Assembly: GCA_047967505.1 (NCBI GenBank)
Contig: CM106539.1
DNA length: 64,000 nucleotides
From: Dipteris shenzhenensis
Taxonomy: Eukaryota; Polypodiophyta; Polypodiopsida; Gleicheniales
Direction: 5' to 3' (one strand)
The notes beneath the pieces are model-generated. The model was not told the origin of the DNA, did no database searches, and saw nothing but the letters and a program-made list of their open reading frames with translations. Below, one piece after another: positions 12,801 to 22,092 of this stretch. How positions within the stretch are numbered: position 1 is the first letter of the stretch; the number at the start of each line of letters is the position of its first letter. The position numbers and the translations under genes were made by a program.

Positions 12801-13143
12801 TGCTACCCCTCCTGCTACCTCCTCCCGCTACCTCTGCTACCCCTCCCGCTACCCCCTCCCGCTACCCCCCGCTACCCCTCTCGCTACCTCTGCTACCCCC
12901 TCCCACTAACTCTGCTACCCCCTCCGCTACCCCTCGCTAACCCCCTCCGCTACCCCCCCTACTCCCCCCCCCGCTACCTCTGCTACCCCCTCGCTACCCC
13001 CACTACCCCCCGCTACCCCCTCCACTACCCCTTGGCCCTCTGCTACCCCCTCCGCTACCCCTCTCTACCCCCCTGCTAACCCCTCCGCTAACCCCCTCTG
13101 CTACCCTCGCTACCCCCTCTGCTACCCCTGCTACCCCCTCGCT
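12801..13143 (+). repeat. Pyrimidine-rich CTACCCC satellite array
   Basis: About 340 bases are built almost only from GCTACCCC, CTACCCCCTCC and close variants. The minus strand is therefore G-rich with regular GGGG runs, which could form G-quadruplexes. Proline, leucine and tyrosine-rich ORFs read across it are by-products of the repeat. It lies directly upstream of the LINE ORF1 and could be part of its 5' untranslated region. Confidence 0.9.
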
Positions 13144-13144
13144 A

Positions 13145-13162
13145 CCCTAAACCCTAAACCCC
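13145..13162. repeat. Two telomere-type CCCTAAA units
   Basis: CCCTAAACCCTAAACCCC directly abuts the CTACCCC array. CCCTAAA is the plant telomere repeat on the C-rich strand. Two units are too few to call an interstitial telomere. Confidence 0.8.
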
Positions 13163-13257
13163 CCGCTCTTAGCTCCGAAAAAAAAAAAACAGCTTCGACC
13201 TCCTGCAATCCCTTCTTTGCCCACTGCTGTTTCCCCCATAATGAAGGGAACAGGGGG

Positions 13258-14207
13258 ATGAGGACAGGAGACCAGGCGGGAGACCCTTCGATCCAAATCT
13301 GCATGCGCGTGGAGATGGGGAAAGGGAATGGTGACAAGGCGAAAACACAAAAGCAACTCAGTCTGGAGGACTTCAACAAACGCAGCAACCGGAGCGGTTT
13401 GATAGTGGACAACACCGCGGCCCAGGATAAAGGGGCCCACCCAAAGCCCATGCCGCTCACCACATCCTCGACCTCTATGGTTACCACCACTATTTCACCA
13501 CCATCATCCGCCTCATCATCTACGCCACCTCTCTCCTCCCGCTCTTCTGCATCATCATCACAGGTCTCCTCTCCAGTAGCCTCACCACTGGCCCCACTAG
13601 CCACGGCTCCACAGTACTTTCCCCTCATATCACCTCTACCTCCAGTCAGCCATCCTTCATCACCTCGTCCGGCCTCGCTACTCCTATATATCACTCCCCT
13701 GCCTAGATCATGCTGTCCCCACCCTCAGTACAACCTCAGCAGCCCACCTTCATTCCAACCCCTCTTGAGATCTAGTTCCCACCTGGACCACGACATCTTA
13801 AGCCCCCGCCAGATGCTTGGGACTCCCTATTGGCTGAGATACATAGCATCCGGGCCTGTTAGGCAGAGCTGACACATTACACTCAGGAGCAGGCCCGATA
13901 CACCCAGGAGTAGGCCCGCATTATACAGGAGCAGGGCACCCTTATCCAGGGACTCAGACACGACATCACAGCTTCGAGAGGAGCTCTGGACCCTCAGAGC
14001 AGCGCTTGGAGGGACCCCAGGCACAGAAATGGAGGCACAGATAGCCACGATACAATCGGCTATAGTAGAGACGACTAGATGGGTGGATGTGGCGAAACGG
14101 GAGCCGGCAAAGGCAACTGTTTCAGCCACCATACAGAAGCAGCAGCAGAGGGCTTCGAAGGCCCTCAACATCCGGATACGAGGGATCACGGCGCACGCGA
14201 GATAGCA
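13258..14207 (+). pseudogene. LINE ORF1-like protein (broken)
   Basis: An ATG at 13258 opens a 204-codon frame (MRTGDQAGDPS...) with a low-complexity Ser, Thr and Pro-rich middle. The frame ends at 13872. The sequence continues in another frame with a Gln/Glu-rich coiled coil (YTQEQARYTQE, IIQEQGTLIQGL). After one more shift it has RWVDVAKREPAKATV and QRASKALNIRIRGI, and stops at about 14205. Coiled coil followed by a basic segment is the usual layout of plant LINE ORF1, an RNA-binding chaperone for retrotransposition. At least two frameshifts and one stop are needed, so it is a pseudogene. The Ser/Pro-rich part is variable and not diagnostic by itself. Confidence 0.6.
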
Positions 14208-14569
14208 CCAGCACCACTACGACGCCCATGGAGGAGGCGATCACCTTTGTGACCACCACGGGAGTCCTCGACCATGGCATAGAGGGAGCATGGCGTGTTG
14301 GGAGAGATCCCAACCGAGAGCCCCTAGTCATTCGCTTCAGAGATTCACATGCTCGACTAGCGACACTTCGGCGCTGAGCCTCTCTACGAGAGCATCCCAC
14401 CCTGTCCATGGACGAGGATTTGACACCACTACAGATTGAGAAGCGATGAGTTCCTGCAGCAGCGGGATGTTGCCCGCAAGGAGGGAAAATGGGCCGTAGT
14501 CCGAGATGGTAGGTTGTCGACCGGCACTTGTCGGGCTCCCACCTGTACCTCCTAGGGGGACAGGGCCTA

Positions 14570-14674
14570 TGAGACTCAGGTTACCCTAGATTGCACCATT
14601 TGGAACTGTAATGGTACCTTATGGTCAGACCCAGGGAACTTCTCGGAGTCTTATACAGGATGAGACATAGTCTT
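14570..14674 (+). pseudogene. LINE ORF2 endonuclease, N-terminal piece
   Basis: The frame encodes LDCTIWNCNGTLWSD and later GDIV-like sequence, the first conserved block of the endonuclease-exonuclease-phosphatase fold (the Asn of WNxNG is a catalytic position). A TGA precedes the DIV triplet; a CGA codon changed by one C-to-T step would explain it. The frame runs straight into the Ty3 insertion at 14675 and resumes at 22088. Confidence 0.75.
14670..14674. repeat. Target-site duplication, left (GTCTT)
   Basis: Five bases immediately before the TG start of the 5' LTR, identical to 22088-22092 after the 3' LTR. A 5-bp duplication is the usual Ty3 integrase product. Confidence 0.95.
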
Positions 14675-15122
14675 TGTCATGATCTGTGACGTATTCCTTT
14701 CTCTATTTCTAGACTTATGGATGCTTTGATGAATGGACACTTGTGGAAGGGTATGCCCTTTCGACGGGACACTTCCTATGAGGCACAACCCTTGCCCTTT
14801 CGACGGGACACTTCCTATGAGGCACAACTTTTCACAAGAGACACTCTATTGAAGAGACATTTCTATTGTAATGTACCCTCTCATCAAGGGTCACACCCTT
14901 CACAAGGGGTACACACCTCTTCATGCACATACACTTTGGAGTACACACCTTTTCATGTGTGACTCTTCACTCTCTATATAAGAGAGGCCCAATTGTATGG
15001 ATGACACAACGGATACCCTACAGACATTCAAGCAATACAATTATTCCTTGTTCTCTGCTATTTCAGTCTCCTTTCTGCTCCTTAGCACATTTTTAAATAT
15101 AGTAAATCTAGGATTTCTTATA
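14675..15122 (+). repeat. 5' LTR of the chromovirus
   Basis: Starts TGTCATGATCTGTGACG and ends TTTCTTATA; the partner ends TTACA, so the original end was probably CA. It contains two copies of a 39-bp unit (CCCTTTCGACGGGACACTTC start) near 14755-14830. A TATATAA box lies at 14975-14981 inside TCTCTATATAAGAGAGG, a likely promoter with the transcript starting shortly after. Confidence 0.95.
14975..14981 (+). promoter_or_regulatory. TATA box in the 5' LTR
   Basis: TATATAA within CTCTCTATATAAGAGAGG. The same box is kept in the 3' LTR at 21940-21946. Position about 300 bases into the LTR fits a U3/R boundary promoter. Confidence 0.7.
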
Positions 15123-15123
15123 G

Positions 15124-15135
15124 TGGTATCAGAGC
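15124..15135 (+). promoter_or_regulatory. Primer binding site (initiator Met tRNA)
   Basis: TGGTATCAGAGC starts two bases after the 5' LTR end. It complements the 3' end of plant initiator methionine tRNA and primes minus-strand synthesis. Confidence 0.92.
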
Positions 15136-15319
15136 AAAATTCGCTCCTGCCTGTAGGAAGTGCCCCCCACCTTCTAGCGCCGATCTGATACATCTTTTCC
15201 GCTAGAAGGATATCCGTGCACATTGTGCATGGAAGAGATGGAGAGGATGAGTGTAAAAATTTTTCGCACCAACCCTGCCTAAAGTCATCTATGGCCTCTC
15301 CATCTCCCACACATCACGA

Positions 15320-16310
15320 GTTGATGTGAATGGACACGACAAAAATCGTGTCTTTTCAGGTGCTTGGGCTGTCCCAAAACCAAGGGACGCACCTTTTCCA
15401 CCATCGGACACACCTTGTGATGAAGAGTCTCGACTCCTCACCCAAGGGACACACCCCATCGTGGACAAAAGGACACACCTATTCATGTAGGGACACCCCT
15501 TTTAAAAACAGGGACACACCCCTTCATGAAAAGGTGCACCTATTCCAAGGGTCACACCCCTTCGAATAGGCACACCTTTTAGGCACCAAGCACCTATAAA
15601 AGGGTACCTAGAGGGGTTAAAATGGAAAAACCCAGCCCCAAACCTTAGGTTTACCCTAGCTACCCTAGGGTTAAATAAACCCACCATTTAATTTTTGGGC
15701 AACCACCCAACCTAGGCAGCCACCAACGAAAAAGGGACACACCCTTTGACGTCCGTATGGATTTGCATGCAGGCTCGCCTCCATCGTACAGATTTGCACG
15801 CAGGATCTGCCCTCAGCCCTTGCCATTTCGCTGCCAGCCCACGCAGGATCTGCCCTCAGCCCGCGCAGGTTCGCTGCCAGCCTTTGCCTCGCCATCTCGC
15901 TGCCAGCCCGCGCCATCTTGCTGCCAGCCTTCACGCGCCATCTCGCTGCCAGCTGCGCCATTTTCGCTGCCAGCCCCTCGCCTATTTTGCTGCCAGCCAC
16001 CTTGCGATTTGCAGCCCCGCTGGTTTTGCAGCCCTGTTCCTTTCCAGCCTGCAGCGTGAGCACAGCGCCAGCCAGCCATTCGGTCGCAAAACAGCCTGCA
16101 ACCAGATTTTCGCCATTGACAGCCCGCATCCCCTTTTCTGTTTCGCCAGTCTCCCATGACAGCAGCAGCCCGGTGCGCCAGCCCCTATTGCGATCCAGAA
16201 TCGGGTACCTGCAGCCTGTTGGGCCATTGATAGCCTGCTCTCCTTGGTTCGCTACATTTTCCTGCCAGATCAGCAGCAGTTTCAGCCTCCTATCGCGATA
16301 AAGACAGCCT
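15320..16310 (+). repeat. Leader with two families of short degenerate repeats
   Basis: About 15330-15600 and again near 15735 there are many GGGACACACC(C)-type motifs separated by short AT-rich spacers. About 15775-16060 holds repeated CTGCCAGCC blocks alternating with CGC-rich spacers. The first motif resembles the GGGACAC and GGGTCACACC elements inside the LTR. Long ORFs on both strands in this leader follow the repeat composition and are not supported as genes. Confidence 0.8.
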
Positions 16311-16496
16311 TTTAAAAGCCCAGATCTACTCCTCGCCACCCATTGCAACATGGACCTCCGGACAGAAATCTGCAGGCCTCTTCTATGCAACAATTTGGCA
16401 GATTAAATCATTGCCAAGTGGAGTCTTTCCATTCTGCTTTTAAGGATTCTCTTGTCATTATCAAATTACAGCAAATGAAAGACGCTCATTTAAAGC

Positions 16497-17030
16497 ATGG
16501 AAACCCGTGGTAATTCACCCGGCCTTTCAAGGACACCTCAGGCATCATCTACCACACAATATCGTGTTCAGATTGCACAACCAGCCCATTTTGGAGCTTT
16601 TGCATTGTGCGTCTTCTGTGTCATGTGCCCTCCTAGTGATTTGGACCACATCCTATATCTTCTGCGTGAGGCACCTCAGTTACATTACTTCCTCAGCACA
16701 GTCCAGGTTGTGTTTTACGAGACACGAAGATACCCAGAACCCGATATTCCTCAAGAGTTTGCTGTCCATCTTTGGAGAGAATTTTTCCCCTCACCTTCAG
16801 CATCTCCAGGGTACTCTCCACCTCCTTCAGCTCCCAGATATCCTCCTATACAGGTTGTACCTTCCCCAAGACAGTATTTACACTTCGAAGGCACTCCTTC
16901 TCCTGGATATCCTCCACTTCCGACAGCAGCTCCTTATCCCTTCTCAAATCCGTGGACTCTGCAACCTACTCCTGTCCTCTCACGAGCAGTAACACCACTT
17001 TCGGCATCACCAGTGTTACCTCAGACATGA
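16497..17030 (+). CDS. Extra proline-rich ORF ahead of gag in the chromovirus
   Basis: A 177-codon frame starts at a true ATG and ends 98 bases before the gag ATG, in a different frame from gag. The first half has a non-repetitive, folded-looking stretch (PPSDLDHILYLLREAPQL, VQVVFYETRRYPEPDIPQEF, VHLWREFF). The second half is rich in Pro, Ser and Tyr (SPGYSPPPSAPRYPP, GTPSPGYPPLPTA). It has no stop in 534 bases, although gag-pol beside it has many. I recognise no family. It could be an additional structural or nucleic-acid-binding protein of the element, or an ORF open by composition. Confidence 0.45.
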   Translation: METRGNSPGLSRTPQASSTTQYRVQIAQPAHFGAFALCVFCVMCPPSDLDHILYLLREAPQLHYFLSTVQVVFYETRRYPEPDIPQEFAVHLWREFFPSPSASPGYSPPPSAPRYPPIQVVPSPRQYLHFEGTPSPGYPPLPTAAPYPFSNPWTLQPTPVLSRAVTPLSASPVLPQT

Positions 17031-17127
17031 CCTCCTTTACCAGACTTCCACGGGTGGTTCCATCCTGCCTCGCCTGCCCCCTCCAACATGAGCAACCTCA
17101 GGGAGCAGCCCGAATCTTCTTCAAGGA

Positions 17128-18300
17128 ATGGTACAAACTAGAGCGCAAGTTCGCGCTTTTCTCACAGGGATCTCCGATATGTCGCAACGCTCGCGTGAAG
17201 CCTCTCCAGAGATCAAAGACTCAAGTCCAAAAAAGACCCCTGAAGTCAACGTACAAGGCGAAATACTACTACAACTTCAAATTTCCCAGCTTCAGGACAA
17301 CATCTCCGACTTGGTCCAGAAAGTTCAACAACTTCAAGATTCTCGCAGTACCACACATACAGAGGATGACGTGACGCAACTAGACGACTATGCGCATTCA
17401 TTCCCACCAGAGATAGAAAACACTGAACTACGTGCCCTCTACCGTTTACTTCAAGCTTCCAAAACTAAAAGACTTGACATCAAACTTCCGGAAGCCTACA
17501 TTGGTCAATGCAATCGCCGAACAGTTGACCAATGGCTCGCAAAAATGCGCATGTATTTTGATACTGTTGACCTCACTGAAGGCAAAAAGATCGCCTTGGC
17601 AGCCTCCCTCCTGAAGGATACAGCTTTTCTATGGTGGCAAAGATGCTTAAAGGACGGCAAAAGTGTGTTAACATGGGAACGTTTTGAACACATGCTCCAT
17701 AAGCAGTTCATACCTGCCAATGCAGACTTCCAAGCACGTTCAAAACTCCGACAGTTGGAGCAAACGGGCTCCCTGTCTTCCTACATCTCTCAGTTCATCA
17801 CATTGGTGCTGGAGATTGATGGTTTAACTGAGGATGATCACCTTCATGCTTTCATCTCAGGCCTAAATCCCTCGTTACGCATTGATGTCCTTAAAGCAAA
17901 CATCACCACCACAGCTGGTGCTATTGCTTATGCAGAGCGCATTACAGATTTCCAAAACACAGGGAAGCAGAGTGCTAATCGCACACAGAACTCTACTATG
18001 GCCAAAGGTGCTCGCCTTTAAGATAACACCAGGTTTCGAAAAAACTCCGGTAATCACGGTCAGCGACAGTCTCAAGATCCCCAGAAGACTAAGAAATCAT
18101 ATGGTGGATTCCAACAGAAGCACTCCTCCAAGGATCGCGCCTCTTCTTCTTCACAAAGTCATTACCGACATCCCCAACATAAAGGTGCGGCCACTGACAA
18201 GAAGAACAACTCTAGCACAAAAGGACTTTGTACCATTTGTACAGGCGACCATAGATGGTTCGATTGTCCCAAGCGACCAAAGCAAAATTCCAATATGGAA
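17128..18300 (+). pseudogene. Gag of the chromovirus
   Basis: ATG at 17128 (MVQTRAQVRAFLTG). A heptad-like coiled-coil segment (ILLQLQISQLQDNISDLVQK) precedes the retrotransposon-gag capsid domain with IKLPEAYIGQCNRRTVDQWL, DTAFLWWQRCLKDGK and FEHMLHKQFIP. A TAA at 18019 ends the first 297 codons, but the same frame continues through a basic segment to a nucleocapsid knuckle near 18225-18270 (CTICTGDHRWFDC). Gag and Pol are in one frame, as in many chromoviruses. The single internal stop is a point change. Confidence 0.92.
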
Positions 18301-18990
18301 CCTAGCACTTTCCAAAGAGAAGATGCTACCCCAGCACAAGACAAGGAAGGCAAAACTGTTCGAATGGCAAATACCATCCACCTGAGCCTTGCCAGCAACC
18401 CCGAATCTTCCCTGGCCACTCAAGTACTTTGTGTTCAAGGATCGATTCGTGGAACAACGGTCACTATCCTCATCGATAGTGGCTGCTCTCATAACTTCCT
18501 AGCTAGTTCTCTGGTCGACAAACTTCGGTTGACCACCAGTCCTAGTCTCATGGACTATGAGATTGAACTCGCAAATGGAACTACTTTCTTGTGCAACACC
18601 AGGATCAAAAACTTGTCTTTTCGCATCCAACATTATACGGACAAGTTGAACTTCGACATCATGCCTCTTTCTCGGTACGATGTCATACTTGGACAACAGT
18701 GGCTCTACGACTATGATCCATCAATCAGTTTTCGTAGCCATACTATCCAGTTTGTCCACGAGGGAAAACTTATTGAGCTAACTGATTCTAGGGACTCTCC
18801 TTCAACCCCAGTTGCCTCTACCCTACAAGTAAAGAAGTGGGTTCGTAAACGTCAAGTAAAGACTTCACTTCTGTTGGTTACGGCAGTAGAGGAGACACCA
18901 ACAAAGGATCCTCATGAATACCTCAACCAACCTTTTTTCTAGTCCTACCTGGATATTTTTCCACAGGAATAGCCAAAGCAGTTACCACCT
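18301..18990 (+). pseudogene. Aspartic protease domain of Pol
   Basis: TVTILIDSGCSHNFLASSLV at about 18461-18520 holds the catalytic Asp-Ser-Gly. YDVILGQQWLYDYDPSISF (about 18676-18730) is the ILG block of retropepsins. The frame is shared with gag. Stops at 18940-18942 and 18970-18972 separate it from the reverse transcriptase. Its job would be to cut the Gag-Pol polyprotein. Confidence 0.92.
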
Positions 18991-19730
18991 CAACGACTAG
19001 TGGATCACCCAATCGACCTTATTCCCGGCAGTAATCCACCGTCGAAACCTCCTTATCGGGTTTCTTACACTCAAAATGAAGAAATCCAAAGACAGGTCAT
19101 CGGACTACTTAACAAAGGTCACATTCGGCCCAGTCGCAGCCCTTTCGGATCTCCTGTACTACTTGTGGAAAAAAAGAATAAGTCAATGCGCCTCTGCATC
19201 GACTACCGAGCCCGGGTTAAACAATGCCCCAGCCACATTCATGACACTAATGAACGACATCTTCAGGCCTTTCCTCGATAAGTTCGTCATCGTTAAACTC
19301 GATGACATTCTCGTTTTCAGCAGATCCCTACATGAGCACAAACAACATCTTCACCAAGTTTTTGAAGTTCTGCGTGCAAATTCTCTTTACATCAACATTG
19401 AGAAGAGTGAGTTCTTTAAAACCCAACTCGAATATTTGGGACATGTTATTTCAGCTCACGGCATCTCTGTGGATCCCAAGAAGGTCGAGGTAATCGGAAA
19501 CTGGCCTACTCCTAAGAATGTTCATGATGTCCGCTTTTTTCTCGGATTGGCAAACTTCTATCATACAAAGGTCTATCAGTTTTCCGAAATCGCAGCTCCT
19601 ATGACCGAATTATTGAAAAGCACAGCAGTTTTTCAGTGGCTTCCCGAAACAGAGTATAGTTTCCAACAACTCAAGCAAGCACTCACTACCACACCAGTTA
19701 TGGCTATTGCTGACCCAAACCTTTCATTTG
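18991..19730 (+). pseudogene. Reverse transcriptase of Pol, with a large internal deletion
   Basis: The N-terminal part is clear (DHPIDLIPGSNPPSKPPYRV, SPFGSPVLLVEKKNKSMRLC, IDYRA). At about 19212 it jumps directly to GLNNAPATFMTLMNDIFRPF in the +1 frame. The family normally has roughly 60-70 residues between these blocks, including the first catalytic Asp, so an internal deletion has removed the active centre. The second block reads IVKLDDILVFS with Lys for the Tyr of YLDD. The thumb region follows (LEYLGHVISAHGISVDPKKV). Confidence 0.92.
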
Positions 19731-20215
19731 AGGTCATGACCGACACTTCCGACATCGCTAGAGGAGCAGTCTTGATGTAAGAAGGCAGAGTTATTACTTT
19801 TGACAGCCATAAACATTTTGATATCCAAACCCGATACCCGGTTTATGATAAGGAGTTTCTTGCCGTTGTACATGCTTATCGCTCTTGGAAACATTATCTC
19901 CTGGGAGCCGACTTTGTGGTCAAGACAGACCATCACTTTTTAAAGTATATCTTTACTTAGCCAATCATGAACGCTCGACAAGCACGCTGGGTTGAGTTTC
20001 TGGCCAACTTTCACATGACCATTGAGTACATTCCAGGACTACGCAATGTAGTTGCAGATGCTCTCAGCAGGTTACCTCTAGCATCAGCTATGGTAATCTC
20101 TACATTATCTGTGGATGTTCCGAATTCATTCAAAGGGAAGTATTTCAATGATAAAGACTTCGGCACAGCAGTACAAGTTCTTTCAAAAGATCAACCTTCG
20201 ACTTCCGAATAGAAG
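19731..20215 (+). pseudogene. RNase H domain of Pol
   Basis: EVMTDTSDIARGAVLM, then after a TAA (19778-19780) EGRVITFDSHKHF, YDKEFLAVVHAYRSWKHYLL and VVKTDHHFLKYIFT. A TAG follows at 19958-19960, then ARQARWVEFLANFHMTIEYI and NVVADALSR. This is the complete reverse-transcriptase-type RNase H with its tether to integrase. Family members have Gln at both stop positions, so CAA to TAA and CAG to TAG are the likely changes. Another TAG is at 20210-20212. Confidence 0.92.
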
Positions 20216-21574
20216 ATTTTCTCATCCTATTCTTATACGGACGACCTTCTGTATTATCAAGATCGCGTCTGTGTACCACATGACAAGGATGTTCGACGTC
20301 TTTTGTTAAAAGAGCATCATGTAGTTCCTTATGCTGCCCATCCAGGCATCAACAAGACTTATAGGTTACTCAGTGCAACATACTACTGGCCTCAGATGAA
20401 AAGCGACGTCATCAAAATGGTTACATCTTGCTTATCTTGTCAATAAATGAAAGCAAGCTGACGACTTCCAACAGGACTTCTTCAGTCTCTTCCAGTTCCA
20501 ATTGAAAGGTGGGAAAGTATTTCCATGGATTTCATTACAACACTACCACGATCCTCCAGAGGTAACACTTAAATTATGGTAATTGTTGATCGATTGTCCA
20601 AAATGGCACACTTTGTTGCTTGCAAAAGTAGTGCACAGGCTCCGGACATCGCCAAACTCTTCATACAACACATCTTCCGACACCATGGATTGACCAAGGA
20701 TATCATATCCGACAGAGATCCTAAGTTTACCAGTCACTTTTGGATTTCACTGTTCGAATCTTTGGGTACAACTCTACTGTTCAGTTCAGCCTACCACCCA
20801 GAATCAGATGGCCAGACTGAAAGAGTCAACCAAGTTCTGGAAGAAATGCTTCGACATTATATTCAGTCACGCCTAGCAGCTTGGGAAGAGTATCTACCAC
20901 TCCTTGAGTTTGCTTATAATAACTCTTTGCATAGTGCCATCAGCATGACTCCATTCCAAGCAGCTTATGGACACACTCTGATTGTACCAACGAATTTTGT
21001 ACTTCAACATCGAGTGGCCCTAGCTGATCAACTGGTTTAAGAAATGCAAGACATTTTACTCCAAGTCAGGGATCATATGCGAAAAGCGCAAGAGCGGTAT
21101 CAATGGTCTGCCAACAAACATAGACGTCACCTGGAATTTGACACTGGTGACATGGTGCTATTATTTGTAGCCCCACATCGCTATAAGACGGTTAAGTCTG
21201 TGTTTCCTAAGTTGTGACCAAGATACTATGGACCTTTCTGGATCGTCAAGAAAAATTCACCTTTAAGTTACAAATTGAAATTACCACCATCATGGGGTAA
21301 AATCCATCCAACATTTCATATTTCTTGGCTAAAGACGTACATTCCAGGTGATGAAGCAGTTCCTCTTGCAGGTGATTATGTCCCAGAAATCGAAGACGAT
21401 TATGTTCTCCTTATTCCTAAGCGTATTCTGGACCATCGACAGTGAGAGATTCGACATCGACTTATCACAGAATTCCTTGTTCTTTGGCGAGATCTGGACG
21501 ACTCCGACGCTACTTGGCAATCTGATGAAGACTTGCAGCAGTACCCTAACATTTTACAGTAGTATTTTCGGAAT
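20216..21574 (+). pseudogene. Integrase with GPF module and chromodomain
   Basis: The HHCC zinc domain is at about 20300-20445 (EHHVVPYAAHPGINKTYRLL, CLSCQ). The catalytic core is readable: [12 protein letters not shown] (first Asp), DIISDRDPKFTSHFW (second Asp) and PESDGQTERVNQVLEEML (Glu). Then come GDMVLLFVAPHRYKT, YYGPFWIVKK (GPF module near 21225) and IHPTFHISWLKTYIP. The tail (about 21375-21560; DDYVLLIPKRILDHRQ, FLVLWRDLDDSDATWQSDED) is a chromodomain, which in chromoviruses directs integration to modified chromatin. Stops stand at 20444, 20459, 20570, 21038, 21215 and 21443. Confidence 0.95.
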
Positions 21575-21627
21575 TTATAGTGATATTTTCTACATCAGTT
21601 CATTATCTCCACCAGGGTCTTATTTTG

Positions 21628-21639
21628 AGTGGGAGGGGA
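21628..21639 (+). promoter_or_regulatory. Polypurine tract
   Basis: AGTGGGAGGGGA directly precedes the 3' LTR start. It primes plus-strand DNA synthesis. Confidence 0.9.
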
Positions 21640-22087
21640 TGTTACGATCTGTGACGTATTCCTTTCTCTATTTCTAGACTTATGGATGGTTTGATGAATG
21701 GACACTTGTGGAAGGGTATGCCCTTTCGACGGGACACTTCCTATGAGGCACAACCCTTGCCCTTTCGACGGGACACTTCCTATGAGGCACAACCCTTCAC
21801 AAGAGACACTCTATTGAAGAGACATTTCTATTGTAATGTACCCTCTCATCAAGGGTCACACCCTTCACAAGGGGTACACACCTCTTCATGCACATACACT
21901 CTGGAGTACACACCTTTTCATGTGTGACTCTTCACTCTCTATATAAGAGAGGCCCAATTGTATGGATGACACAACAGATACCCTACATACATTCAAGCAA
22001 TACAATTATTCCTTGTTCTCTACTATTTCAGTCTCCTTTCTGCTCCTTAGCATATTTCTAAATATAGTAAATCTATGATTTCTTACA
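21640..22087 (+). repeat. 3' LTR of the chromovirus
   Basis: Starts TGTTACGATCTG and ends TTTCTTACA. It aligns to the 5' LTR without gaps over 448 bp. About 13 differences were counted by eye, mostly C/T and G/A. Confidence 0.95.
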
Positions 22088-22092
22088 GTCTT
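22088..22092. repeat. Target-site duplication, right (GTCTT)
   Basis: Identical to 14670-14674. Deleting the element and one duplication copy gives GACATAGTCTTTTACACGGA, in frame for the LINE endonuclease. Confidence 0.95.

Larger units (their letters stand above)
14675..22087 (+). mobile_element. Complete Ty3-type chromovirus LTR retrotransposon (dead)
   Basis: Two 448-bp LTRs (14675-15122 and 21640-22087) flank one plus-strand Gag-Pol region. A perfect 5-bp target duplication, GTCTT, stands at 14670-14674 and 22088-22092. A primer site for initiator Met tRNA (15124-15135) and a polypurine tract (21628-21639) are in the expected places. The order protease, reverse transcriptase, RNase H, integrase defines Ty3. 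A chromodomain after the integrase defines a chromovirus. By my hand count the LTRs differ at about 13 of 448 positions (about 97 percent identical). About a dozen in-frame stops and a deletion in the reverse transcriptase make it non-autonomous. Confidence 0.97.

Noticed and set aside
12752-13079. Leu-Pro-Tyr-rich ORFs
   Set aside because: Direct translation of the CTACCCC array; repeat composition alone explains the open frames.
13145-13162. Interstitial telomere
   Set aside because: Only two CCCTAAA units, which can arise by chance beside a C-rich array.
13131-13694. 187-codon minus-strand ORF opposite LINE ORF1
   Set aside because: Shadow of the Ser/Thr/Pro-rich plus-strand ORF; no recognisable domain.
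15671-16393. 240-codon minus-strand ORF and several overlapping plus ORFs in the chromovirus leader
   Set aside because: All follow the CTGCCAGCC and GGGACACACC repeats, show no domains and occur in several frames at once.
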